Positions 10,627-19,955 of a stretch of 64,000 nt of DNA are shown here, one piece after another. The stretch comes from Periplaneta americana (lineage: Eukaryota > Arthropoda > Insecta > Blattodea > Blattidae): positions 204,645,298-204,709,297 of the forward strand of contig NC_091119.1 in assembly GCF_040183065.1 (NCBI RefSeq), written 5' to 3'. Below the pieces are notes generated by a model. It did no database searches. It saw only the letters and a program-made list of their open reading frames with translations, and had not been told where the DNA came from. Both the position numbers and the translations under genes were made by a program. The first letter of the stretch is position 1; each line of letters begins with the position of its first letter.

Positions 10627-11479
10627 AATTGTTTTATTTTTTTGTACTTTGCATGTCTCATTTATTTTGACCTGCTGTTCACATTTTATTATGCATTTTC
10701 CTTTCTTTCTGTATGTTATATACAGACGTGGACAAATTATTAGCAAAATTGAAGATTTTTATTATATATTTTTACAAAATATGATTCTTCAATTTAGACT
10801 ACAGTTGACATATTTGTATATTTCCAAATAATTAGTCAAATTGAAGATTTGTATAGTATATTTTTCAAAATTGAACCCTTCAATTTGGACTACATTTGAT
10901 ATTTTTGCATATTTACAAATTATTAGCAAATTGAAGGTTTTTATTGTATATTTTTACAAAATTCGATTCTTCAATTTGGACTACAGCTGACATTTTGGAT
11001 ATTTCCAAATTATTAGCAAAACTGAAGATTTTTGTTTTATATTTTTACAAAATTTGGCTCTTCAATGCAGTTGACATTTTTGCTAATTTACAAATTATTA
11101 GCTAAATTGAAGATTTTTATTATATATATTTTACAAAACTTGACTCTTCAATTTAAACTACAGTTGACATTTTTGCATATTTCTGTCTACTGTAATGATG
11201 GAAATATGCAAAATTGTCAACTGTAGTCTAAATTGAAAAGTCAAATTTTGTAAACAGAATTATCATAAAAATCGTCAATTTTGTTAATAATTTGTCCACG
11301 TCTGTATTATGTCTGATTTCTACTTACTTGTTGCTTACATTTTATTTTTATTATCTTATTCAGTTTTGTGTGTAAAATTGTAGTGTACTTTGTAAATTTG
11401 TAGGGTTTTTTGTAACACAGTTTTACTCCTGGTTGAGTGTTAGAGAAGGCCATATGGTCTTAACTCTGCCAGGTTAAAT
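10065..11479 (+). mobile_element. LINE family A, copy A2 (first 3' UTR copy), split by a MITE
   Basis: The RT C-terminus is open from about 10067 to the stop at 10360-10362. It carries SSSFTVATSRHWNSLPPEVK, then GCRTLKSFKSKLENYL. A long 3' UTR follows, with an internal ATT run (10575-10625), the MITE at 10723-11304 and the terminal hairpin (aaggcc/ggtctt, 11446-11461). The tail ends in an ATT run at 11480-11537. The minus-strand copy at 48495-49380 has the same UTR without the MITE. Confidence 0.85.
10723..11304. mobile_element. Tc1/mariner-like MITE with multiplied terminal repeat (582 bp)
   Basis: The ends are perfect at CAGACGTGGACAAATTATTA and the terminal inverted repeat runs for about 110 bp. 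The TA target is duplicated at 10721-10722 and 11305-11306. Empty sites exist in the second 3' UTR copy (11626-11642) and in the copy near 48741. Inside, the terminal repeat recurs in direct orientation about every 83-95 bp (starts near 10733, 10825, 10914, 11006 and 11090), and only the last copy is inverted. It has no coding capacity, so it depends on a transposase from elsewhere. Confidence 0.88.
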
Positions 11480-11480
11480 A

Positions 11481-11519
<39 letters not shown>

Positions 11520-11820
11520 CATTATTATTATTATTATCAATAATTGTCTTATTTTTTATATTTTGTATGTCTCATTTATTTTGACCTCTTGTTCACATTT
11601 TATTATGCTTTTTCGTTTCTTTCTGTATGTTATATATTATGTCTCATTTCTACTTACTTGTTGTTTATATTACATTATTATTTTATTCAGTTTTGTGTGT
11701 AAAATTGTAGTGTACTTTGTAAATTTGTAGTGTTTTTGTAACACAGTTTTACTCCTGGTTGAGTGTTAGAGAAGGCCGTATGGCTTAACTCTGCCAGGTT
11801 AAATAAATCATTATTATTTG
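11480..11820 (+). mobile_element. LINE family A, second 3' UTR copy (tandem partial duplication)
   Basis: After the ATT run at 11480-11537 the 3' UTR starts again at the point that follows the internal ATT run of copy A2 (AATAATTGT.TTATTTTTT), then runs to a second terminal hairpin (from 11772) and tail. Since the two UTR copies join at ATT runs, unequal exchange or slippage between the internal and terminal ATT runs explains it best. The tail is broken by the mariner at 11821 and resumes at 12726-12783. Confidence 0.75.
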
Positions 11821-12724
11821 GGTTGGATAAAAAGTAATGGCAACAGTTCGATATTTCTGACATGGCTTTATTCACAGGGGTACAACATTTACGTACCTTC
11901 TATATAGTCGCCCCCCTTATTTATTACCTTTTGCCAAATGTTTGGAAGGCGTCGTACACCATCAGCGCGTCCATCTATGTTGATGTTCCGTATTGACCAC
12001 CCTAAATCACGGATAAGTTCATCTCTGGTATTGTACCGGGTCCCTCTCAGTGGTTCTTTCACTTTGGTGAAAAGATCGTAATCGCATGGACACATATCGG
12101 GTGAGTACGGAGGATGTTCCAGAATCTCCCATTGCCAGCGACGCAAGAGGTCCTTGACAGCAGCAACGGTGTGACTCTTTGCACTGTCATGAAGAATGAT
12201 GGGGTTCTGTACCACCAAGTATCGTCGTTTTCTCCTGAGGGCTGGACGAAGGTGGTGCTGCAGGAACCTGCAGTAGTAGTCCGCGTTTGCCGTCTGCCTT
12301 GGAGGTACAGCGTGGTGCAGTATTACCCCATCAATGTCATACGCCACAATGAACATCACCTTCACAGCACTTCCAACAAGGCCTTCCCGAAACGCTTTAA
12401 CCCATCGTGCCACTGTGCGATATGGCAACGCTGCATCGCCACATGCTTCACGCAGTCCCTGAAAACATTCTTGTGCACTACGACCTCGTGCCACTTCAAT
12501 TTTGACCCAGGAACGTTGCTCTAGTTTTGTAAACATGATCTCAGGGCGCTCGCACTATCCCTTAGAAAGTCAACGTTCTACACACTGCAGTAGATTGACA
12601 GAGTACTGTCGCCGCTGGCTACACTAACTCATCTAACAGTCCTTGTTCATGTCCATACAGCTGGCAACTCTCGAACGCACCATCGTCACGTGACAGCAGT
12701 GTTGCCATTACTTTTTATCCAACC
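11821..12724 (-). mobile_element. Mariner-like element, internally deleted (904 bp)
   Basis: Terminal repeats of about 25 bp start GGTTGGATAAAAAGTAATGG at both ends. The right flank is TA; the left flank is TG, a one-base change from TA. It sits inside the ATT tail of the LINE A second UTR copy, so it is younger than that LINE. The transposase is read on the minus strand. Confidence 0.88.
11889..12536 (-). pseudogene. Mariner transposase with internal deletion (215 aa)
   Basis: Residues 1-52 form the N-terminal helix-turn-helix part (SWVKIEVARGRS, ALPYRTVARWVKAFREG) that binds terminal repeats. From residue 55 the protein jumps to the late catalytic core (VMFIVAYDIDGVILHH). The second catalytic Asp is D117 in ILHDSAKSH and the third is D152 in YSPDMCPCD, 34 residues apart as in the mariner D34D signature. 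The first Asp and about 130 residues are gone, against a usual length near 345. The join stays in frame, and the C-terminus (LPNIWQKVINKGGDYIEG) looks complete. It should not catalyse transposition; whether it still binds ends is unknown. Confidence 0.88.
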
Positions 12725-12725
12725 T

Positions 12726-12727
12726 AT

Positions 12728-12783
<56 letters not shown>
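12726..12783. repeat. (ATT)n, distal part of the LINE A tail
   Basis: About 17 ATT units. This is the part of the tail cut off by the mariner insertion. The 3' end of an inverted RTE copy abuts it directly. Confidence 0.85.
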
Positions 12784-12785
<2 letters not shown>

Positions 12786-13876
12786 TTACTTACAAATGGC
12801 TTTTAAGGAACCCGAAGGTTCATTGCCGCCCTCACATAAGCCCGCCATTGGTCCCTATCCTGTGCAAGATTAATCCAGTCTCTATCATCATATCCCACCT
12901 CCCTCAAATCCATTTTAATATTATCCTCCCATCTACGTCTCGGCCTCCTCAAAGGTCTTTTTCCCTCCAGTCTCCCAACTAACACTCTATATGCATTTCT
13001 GGATTCGCCCATACGTGCTACATGCCCTGCCCATCTCAAACGTCTGGATTTAATGTTCCTAATTATGTCAGGTGAAGAATACAATGCGTGCAGTTCTGTG
13101 TTATGTAACTTTCTCCATTCTCCTGTAACTTCATCCCGCTTAGCCCCAAATATTTTCCTAAGCACCTTATTCTCAAACACCCTTAACCTATGTTCCTCTC
13201 TCAGAGTGAGAGTCCAAGTTTCACAACCATACAGAACAACCGATAATATAACTGTTTTATAAATTCTAACTTTCAGATTTTTTGACAGCAGACTAGATGA
13301 TAAAAGCTTCTCAACCGAATAATAACACGCATTTCCCATATTTATTCTGCGTTTAATTTCCTCCCGAGTGTCATTTATATTTGTTACTGTTGCTCCAAGA
13401 TATTTGAATTTTTCCACCCCTTCGAAGGATACATCTCCAATTTTTATATTTCCATTTCGTACAATATTCTGGTCACGAGACATAATCATATACTTTGTCT
13501 TTTCGGGATTTACTTCCAAACCGATCGCTTTACTTGCTTCCAGTAAAATTCTCGTGTTTTCCCTAATCGTTTGTGGATTTTCTCCTAACATATTCACGTC
13601 ATCCGCATAGACAAGAAGCTGGTGTAACCCGTTCAATTCCAAACCTTGCCTGTTATCCTGAACTTTCCTAATGGCATATTTTAAAGCGAAGATAAAAAGA
13701 AGAGGTGATAGTACATCTCCTTGCTTTAGCCCGCAGTGAATTGGAAAAGCATCAGATAGAAACTGACCTATACGGACTCTGCTGTATGGTTCACTGAGAC
13801 ACATTTTAATTAATCGAACTAGTTTCTTGGGAATACCAAATTCAATAAGAATATCATATAATACTTCCCTCTATTT
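12784..13876 (-). mobile_element. RTE-type LINE, 5'-truncated copy R3
   Basis: Minus strand. The 3' end is TTTGTAAGTAAGTAA, so the tail is a short (TAAG)n. The 5' truncation point falls at an ATT run at 13873-13917. Its 3' end also starts in an ATT run, so both ends lie in microsatellite DNA and a TSD cannot be read. Confidence 0.85.
12803..13804 (-). CDS. RTE-type reverse transcriptase, partial, longest open copy (333 aa)
   Basis: This is the best preserved RT reading frame in the window. In the listed 333 residues, [13 protein letters not shown] (25-37) is RT motif B and YADD (66-69) is the catalytic motif C. The thumb/connection region [10 protein letters not shown] follows, then [16 protein letters not shown], then the RTE C-terminal block with [13 protein letters not shown] and [11 protein letters not shown], ending NLRVP. 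The frame is open upstream without a stop to about 13876 ([20 protein letters not shown]), so the Met at 13804 is internal and not a start. Motif A and the N-terminal endonuclease are missing, so it is not functional alone. The lack of stops suggests a young insertion. Confidence 0.88.
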   Translation of the reverse strand: MCLSEPYSRVRIGQFLSDAFPIHCGLKQGDVLSPLLFIFALKYAIRKVQDNRQGLELNGLHQLLVYADDVNMLGENPQTIRENTRILLEASKAIGLEVNPEKTKYMIMSRDQNIVRNGNIKIGDVSFEGVEKFKYLGATVTNINDTREEIKRRINMGNACYYSVEKLLSSSLLSKNLKVRIYKTVILSVVLYGCETWTLTLREEHRLRVFENKVLRKIFGAKRDEVTGEWRKLHNTELHALYSSPDIIRNIKSRRLRWAGHVARMGESRNAYRVLVGRLEGKRPLRRPRRRWEDNIKMDLREVGYDDRDWINLAQDRDQWRAYVRAAMNLRVP

Positions 13877-13919
13877 TTATTATTATTATTGTTATTATTA
13901 TTATTATTATTATTATATC

Positions 13920-14285
13920 TTCCGAATAACCGAAAATGTGGTTAGTTCAGTGTATACGGTAATAGTAGTAGTAATGGTGGCAGTAGCTTACTTCAACAGT
14001 AGTTTGTTCTTTATCTGAACTCAGGAAGGAGAATGATTGAATAATAGTTCTAAAAATTAATATACTTGGCTATATATGGCACCGAAATCTATAAACCCTA
14101 GCCGTGGAAGTTAGATTCTGGGCTCACGCAGCATCGCTAAACACGGCGAGGGAGGGAACACCTTCTGATCCCTATCAGCTTCCTTGGAATCTCACCCCAT
14201 TGTGGCGGTGACGTTGTATTTCCCCACAACCCTTCTAATCTCTTTTATATAGCATATATATTATAAAAGAGATATTAGACGATCA
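13920..14285. other. Unassigned DNA with a strong hairpin
   Basis: Bases 14235-14279 form an inverted repeat, CTAATCTCTTTTATA against TATAAAAGAGATATTAG, with a short AT loop. The rest shows nothing I can name. Confidence 0.5.
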
Positions 14286-14289
14286 ATCA

Positions 14290-14525
14290 ATTTCAGTTTT
14301 AGGTTTGTGAGGTTTCCATGGCAACCAAGGGCGTGAGCCCACGTGTGTGAAAAGCGGCAGTTGCCGGGGGGCGAGGCGGGGGCGGGGAGGCGGCTATAAG
14401 TGCAAAAGCTCCTCTCCGCGATGGGCTGCTGCCGGGGAGATAAATTGCCGGGCGTGGAGGCGAATGCAAACAAGTCGCGAGAGGCAAACCTGGGCTCGAA
14501 TCCGAGCGCTGATTCTCAAACGAGA
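14290..14525 (+). promoter_or_regulatory. GC-rich island, possible promoter (weak)
   Basis: A sharp G+C- and CpG-rich patch in AT-rich surroundings. It holds CACGTG, GGGGCGGGG and then CTATAAGTG (14393-14401) in the order expected of a GC box followed by a TATA-like element. Overlapping open frames exist on both strands but none resembles a known protein. It could be the edge of a host gene, a transposon promoter or plain GC-rich DNA. Confidence 0.25.
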
Positions 14526-14529
14526 TACG

Positions 14530-14897
14530 GACGCTTTTTTTCAGTTTACGTTTCCTCTTTTTTTTTTGTACTTTCTTGGTATAAAAATATGATAAATCGT
14601 CTAAAATTATACTAATGTGTTTTACTTCAAGTTAACTCCTGGCAGAGAAACAAACATCATAACAGCGGCAAAGAACTTTTACATCAGTCCACGGGAAGCA
14701 GCAGCTTCATGTGAATACACATAAAAAAAATTAAACTTTTTTTTTTACAATGACAAATCACGCCACGAGAGACACGAATCCACTAAATGCAGACGCGCAG
14801 TTCTAACTTTGGGCAGCGTGTGTAATTTCTCATTTTTATGTATGTTTTAACCGTATGAAAATACAGTTTGTATCCGCTCAATGAATTTTTGAACTCC
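14530..14897. other. Unassigned AT-rich DNA
   Basis: T-rich and A-rich runs (14561-14570, 14725-14748). No coding or repeat match found. Confidence 0.4.
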
Positions 14898-14911
14898 TTA
14901 GGACTTACTAA

Positions 14912-15851
14912 ATGCGTTCCCAATTCACTGTGGGCTGAAGCAAGGAGATGCACTATCACCTTTACTTTTTAACTTTGTTCTAGAGAATGCCATTAGGAAG
15001 GTCCAGGATAACAGAGAGGGTTTGGAATTAAACGGGTTACATCAGCTGCTTGTCTATGCGGATGACGTGAATATGTTAGGAGAAAATACACAAACGATTA
15101 AGGAAAACACGGGAATTTTACTTGAAGCAAGTAAAGTGATAGGTTTGGAAGTAAATCCCGAAAAGACAAAGTATATGATTATGTCTCGTGACCAGAATAT
15201 TGTACGAAATGGAAATATAAAAATTGGAAATTTATCTTTCGAAGAGGTGGAGAAGTTCAAATATCTTGGAGCAACAGTAACAAATATAAATGATACTCGG
15301 GAGGAAATTAAACACAGAATAAATATGGGAAATGCGTGTTATTATTCGGTTGAGAAGCTTTTATCATCCAGTCTGCTGTCAAAAAATCTGAAAGTTAGAA
15401 TTTATAAAACAGTTATATTACCGGTTGTTCTTTATGGTTGTGAAACTTGGACTCTCACTTTGAGAGAGGAACATAGGTTAAGAGTGTTTGAGAATAAGAT
15501 GCTTAGGAAAATTTTTTGGGGCTAAGAGGGATGAAGTTACAGGAGAATGGAAAAAGTTACACAACACAGAACTGCACGCATTCTATTCTTCACCCGACAT
15601 AATTGGGAACATTAAATCCAGACGTTTGAGATGGGCAGGACATGAGTGTTAGTTGGGAGGCCGGAGGGAAAAAGACCTTTAGGTTGGCCGAGACGTAGAT
15701 GGGAAGATAATTTTAAAATGGATTTGAGGGAGGTGAGATATGATGATAGAGACTGGATTAATCTTGCTTAGGATAGGGACCAATGGCGGGCTTATGTGAG
15801 GGCGGCAATGAACCTGCGGGTTCCTTTAAAGCCAGTAAGTAAGTTAGTAAG
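14912..15851 (+). pseudogene. RTE-type LINE, 5'-truncated copy R4 with clear TSD
   Basis: The 14-bp direct repeat TTAGGACTTACTAA at 14898-14911 and 15852-15865 flanks the copy exactly. It begins inside the RT at [16 protein letters not shown] (motif B), keeps YADDVNML, and is open to about residue RKIFWG at 15525. There an extra base (TTTTTTGGGG) shifts the frame. A deletion near 15645 removes the [11 protein letters not shown] stretch. The 3' end is a (GTAA)n-type tail. Confidence 0.92.
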
Positions 15852-15865
15852 TTAGGACTTACTAA

Positions 15866-16110
15866 CGTAACGGACAAGCGTTTGGTGATAGTTCTAAAAC
15901 TTATAACAATGACAATAGTAATTTATTTACTGATGCTTCCGGTGCAGGAGTTACCATCTTGGAAATTCAACGCAAGCCACAAATGACCAGCAAATGTTGT
16001 CTGAGGCCCTCTCTCTATCAATGACACACTTCTATTCAGTGCCGGAAATATAAGACATTGAAGTCAGAGCTTTATTTGCCTCCCGGTGAAAGCCATACTA
16101 GCAAGTATAT
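15866..16110. other. Unassigned DNA
   Basis: No repeat, RNA or coding signal recognised between the RTE target-site repeat and the SINE that follows. Confidence 0.4.
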
Positions 16111-16111
16111 C

Positions 16112-16350
16112 ATTCACCGTTGTGGAGTAGCGGTTAGCATGTCTGACATTGAAACGAGCAGGCCCTGGTTCAAATCCTGGTTGGGTCACCTGGTTGAGGT
16201 TTTTTCCAGGGTTTTCTCTTATCCCATTAGAGCAAATGCTGGGCAACTCTCGAGCTGGACCCTGGACTCATTTCGCCGGCATTATCACCTTCATATCATT
16301 CAAACGCTAAATAACCACAGCAGTTGACAAAGCGTCGTAAAATAACCCAT
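16112..16350 (+). mobile_element. tRNA-derived SINE
   Basis: The head is tRNA-like, with an A-box-like TGGAGTAGCGG (about 16123-16133) and a B-box GGTTCAAATCC (16168-16178) at the right spacing for a type 2 pol III promoter. The body follows (GAGGTTTTTTCCAGGGTTTT) and the end reads AGCGTCGTAAAATAACCC. That end resembles the terminal GAGCGTCGTTAAATAAACC of the SINE at 50035-50257, so the two share a 3' end. Boundaries are approximate; I found no clean TSD. Confidence 0.75.
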
Positions 16351-16359
16351 TAAAAATAA

Positions 16360-16870
16360 TTGTATGGTCATTTAAATTCCATCGGGCGAGTTTGGACCCT
16401 CAAGGACCAGCATAGACGTGCAGCTCACGACAGGAAGAACTTGACTGTGAGATCAAACTGCGCATGCGCAGATTTAGTTACTAAAAACCTGAACTAACTA
16501 AATCTAATCTTCGTATTTGCAAGATGTGTAACCAGAGCACGAAGGGAACTTCTTGATTTGATCTGGAATGTGCACGCGAAAATAAATTCAGCTAAGGAAC
16601 ACGTTGGCACTGCATGTGAAGTCCGCATATTGTGCAGTTTGAGCTCCCAGCAAAGTTTTTCCTGTCGTGAGCCTCTCCTCAGAATATTATCCGCAACACC
16701 GCAGAGGAAGAGGAATGACAGCAATGGTAATTTATTAGGAGAGTTTTTTGTTTTCCACCCTGTGTTGAGACATAACTATTATATTTTACAAAAATGATAC
16801 TTCTAAATGGCCTGTCTTTGATTTTCTAATTTATTCAGATTAACTGGTAACTTAGATAACTTTGAAAACG
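16360..16870. other. Unassigned DNA
   Basis: Two overlapping open frames on opposite strands (about 16494-16797) have no recognisable domain. No repeat match. Confidence 0.35.
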
Positions 16871-16877
16871 TACTAAA

Positions 16878-16878
<1 letters not shown>

Positions 16879-16919
<41 letters not shown>

Positions 16920-17024
16920 AACTTACGTATTTTTATTATTTGTACACCTTGTTGATTGGAAGGTAAGACATCAAGGCCTGAACTGTGCCATGTGAAATAA
17001 AATAAATTACTATTATTGCTATTA
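16879..17024 (+). mobile_element. LINE 3' end related to family A, with ATT run
   Basis: An ATT run (16879-16918) is followed by GAAGGTAAGACATCAAGGCC, then TGAACTGTGCCATGTGAAAT and AAAATAAA. This lines up with the family A terminal block (AAGGCC, ACTCTGCC, GGTTAAATAAA) but with a weaker hairpin. It sits directly upstream of the family C copy. Confidence 0.45.
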
Positions 17025-18490
17025 AATTGGAATGACCTACCTGCAGCGGTCTTTGAGGGCTGTCCTTCCTTAAGGAGATTCAAGAATAACTTAAAAAGTT
17101 GTGTATAAAGTGAAAATTAAAATTAAGGTGACATTCAACATTTAATTTTTTAAGGTGACATGTATTTATTTAGCCTGACGAGTTACTCCTTTGGTTTCAA
17201 TTGCAAAAGCGTGTAAGAGGATCTTAGACTAGAAATGTTTAGCTTAAATGTAGTTCTGTTTATAAGTATGCATAAGGGTGTAATTATTTGACTTATTTGA
17301 ACTGTTGTATCAGTGAAGCGAGGTGAGTCAGTGAAGTTATGGTTTTACAGTGCAGTGAATAGTTCCGATCAGTGATAATTTATAGCGTCAATGAAATGTG
17401 TTCTATAGTGTCAGTGCAATGTGTTATAGAGTATCAGTGAAATGTGTCCTAAAGTGTCAGTGAAATGTGTCCTAAAGTGTCAGTGAATTGCGTCATAGTG
17501 CCACTACAGTGAGTGAGATGAGAGTAAAGTGAAAGACTATTGAAACTTATGTATAGTCTATACATATGTAGGTTGTATTGTAAAATTAGGTTATTTTATG
17601 TTTATTATTAATTGTAATTTTTGTGTTTAATTGTATTGTGTATTCTTATTGTATTGTGTATATAATTGTATTGTGTATTCTTATTGTATTGTGTATATAA
17701 TTGTATTGTGTATTCTTATTGTATTGTGTATATAATTGTATTGTGTATTCTTATTGTATTGTGTATATAATTGTATTGTGTATTCTTATTGTATTGTGTA
17801 TATAATTGTATTGTGTATTCTTATTGTATTGTGTATATAATTGTATTGTGTATTCTTATTGTATTGTGTATATAATTGTATTGTGTATTCTTATTGTATT
17901 GTGTATATAATTGTATTGTGTATTCTTATTGTGTTGTGTATATAATTGTATTGTGTATTCTTATTGTATTGTGTATATAATTGTATTGTGTATTCTTATT
18001 GTATTGTGTATATAATTGTATTGTGTATTCTTATTGTATTGTATATATAATTGTATTGTGTATTCTTATTGTATTGTGTATATATAATTGTATTGTGTAT
18101 TCTTATTGTATTGTGTATGTAATTGTATTGTGTATTCTTATTGTGTTGTATATATAATTGTATTATGTATTCTTATTGTATTGTGTATTCTTATTGTATT
18201 GTGTATATAATTGTATTGTGTATTCTTATTGTATTGTGTATTCTTATTGTATTGTGTATATAATTGTATTGTGTATTCTTATTGTATTGTATATATAATT
18301 GTATTGTGTATTCTTATTGTATTGTGTATATAATTGTATTGTGTATTCTTATTGTATTGTGTATATAATTGTATTGTGTATTCTTATTGTATTGTGTATA
18401 TAACTGTATTGTGTATTCTTGTTTATTGTTTATATTGTGTATACCACTGCCACCGGGTGCTTGCCCACTTGCAGTGTAAATAAATACATA

Positions 18491-18543
<53 letters not shown>
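17025..18543 (+). mobile_element. LINE family C, copy C2, with tandem repeats in its 3' UTR
   Basis: It opens with the RT C-terminus NWNDLPAAVFEGCPSLRRFK, then NNLKSCV and a stop (to 17108). The 3' UTR holds several CAGTGAAATGTGTCCTAAAG units (17385-17500), then a 35-bp tandem array (17626-18430). The terminal hairpin CACTGC/GCAGTG (18445-18476) has inner GGG..CCC and is followed by TAAATAAATACATACATT and an ATT run. The copy at 8560-9085 has the same UTR plan without the 35-bp array. Confidence 0.8.
17626..18430. repeat. 35-bp tandem array (about 23 units)
   Basis: The unit is made of two related halves: TTGTATTGTGTATTCTTA (18 bp) and TTGTATTGTGTATATAA (17 bp). The middle is nearly perfect. 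In places one half is repeated alone (18178-18250). It lies inside the family C 3' UTR and not at the tail. Confidence 0.95.
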
Positions 18544-19095
18544 TCCTTCACGGTTTTAGGCCATTTTTGCCTGATCCGGCTCCAAAATCTTGTTGTGTCC
18601 ATCTCTTCTTTGGTCGCCCTGGGTATATAGGCCTACGTCCTTGGGGTCTGTAGTTGTATGATGCTTGGGGTATGCTGGTTACCGACATTCTTTCCAAGTG
18701 TTGTTTCCAATTGGTTCTATATTCTGTTATTGTTTTATTTAATTCTCCTATTTTTAACTCTTGTCTTATTTCACTATTTGGTTTTTATCCAGTCTTGTGT
18801 ATCCTGCTACAGGTCTGAGAAATTTCATTTCAGCTGTCTGTATTCTTCTTTTATTTTCTGCAGTCAATGTCCATGTTTCAGATCCATAAGTTACAGTGGG
18901 ATGGCCATTGCTTTATACAATTTTATTATCGAGTCTTTTCTAGTTTTACTTTTTAGTGTTCTCTTTATGGTTCCCGTTATGTAGGCCCTAATTAAATTTA
19001 TTTAGTTTTTTATTAATGTCTATTTCAGACCCAAATGTTATTTCGCATCCTAGGAAATTAAATATTGACACTTGTTCTTTGCTTTTATTTTCTAC
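18544..19095 (-). pseudogene. Decayed RTE/CR1-like LINE RT, C-terminal part (family D)
   Basis: Read on the minus strand, bases near 18780-18905 give YGSETWTLTAENKRRIQTAE, then MKFLRPVAGYTRLD, a hallmark block of the post-RT region in a common arthropod LINE group. Further 3' comes a GRPKKRW-like block and QQDFGAGSGKNG. Many stops and frameshifts show it is old. The ATT run at 18494-18543 may serve as its tail as well. Confidence 0.7.
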
Positions 19096-19800
19096 TAGCC
19101 GTACCCGTGCGCTCCGCTGCACTTGTTAGAAATAACTATAAAGTAATTAAATAATTAAAATAGGACATCTGGTCTAAGGAACATTCGTGTTTAATAGAAG
19201 GATAAATCGTTTAATATGTCACTTAATTTAAATTGTATTTAAATAATTAAAATGCGATCATTTTGGTCCAGAGACCACTCATTTAGTGCAATGACAATTC
19301 CTTTAACATGTTTCTTAATGTTATTACATGCAAATAATTAAAATATGATCATTTGGTTCAGAGAACATCCGTTTTTGGTGCAATTTGGTCCCATCAAAAT
19401 TTTGCTTGGAATGAAACGTATCGGAAATCATTTTTAAAGAAACTTTTGTTATGAAAATTTTTTCACAAGAATTAATAATAAGGGAGATATTTCAATTTAT
19501 TTAATTCAAGCCCCTTTATAATCTTCCTTTTAAATAAAGTATTTTGAATGCCATATAGCCTAAAATCTAAGTTACAACGAACTTAATTTATATTTCAATT
19601 TTCATATAAATCGGTTCAGCCATTATCGCGTGAAAAGGTAACAAACATACAGACAGACAGACAGACAGACATAAAAACAAACAAAAATGTCAAAAAAGCG
19701 ATTTTCGGTTTCAGGATGATTAATTATACATGTTAACACCAATTATTTTTGGAAAATCGAAAATTACCAGAAACATTTCTGTTACAGATTTATTATTAAT
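19096..19800. repeat. Dispersed repeat, copy 1 (starts CTAGCCGTACCCGTGCGCTC)
   Basis: Shares its whole length with 50591-51557: the start CTAGCCGTACCCGTGCGCTC, a middle with AATTAAAATGCGATCATTTT, then TCAGCCATTATCGCGTGAAA, ACATACAGACAGACAG and AAAAAAGCGATTTTCGGTTT. It ends ACAGATTTATTATTA.TATTAGTA. Similar start and end phrases are widespread in arthropod repeats. No terminal inverted repeats, no tRNA head and no coding sequence, so the class is open (non-autonomous LINE or Helitron-like are options). Confidence 0.65.
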
Positions 19801-19872
19801 ATTAGTACAGTTTAGTTTTCTCAATTGAAATTTCCATGCTATATACTTTTGATATTACATTTTATTATTACT

Positions 19873-19955
<83 letters not shown>
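19873..19955. repeat. (ATC)n microsatellite
   Basis: About 27 nearly perfect CAT/ATC units. Confidence 0.95.

Noticed and set aside
10507..10746. Poly-Asn and poly-Ile frames
   Set aside because: Translation of the ATT run in the LINE UTR.
12114..12524. 136-residue plus-strand frame
   Set aside because: It is the antisense of the mariner transposase; all conserved motifs are on the minus strand.
14261..14615. Protein-coding gene in the GC-rich island
   Set aside because: Three overlapping frames on both strands, none with a recognisable domain; likely an effect of few AT-rich stops in GC-rich DNA.
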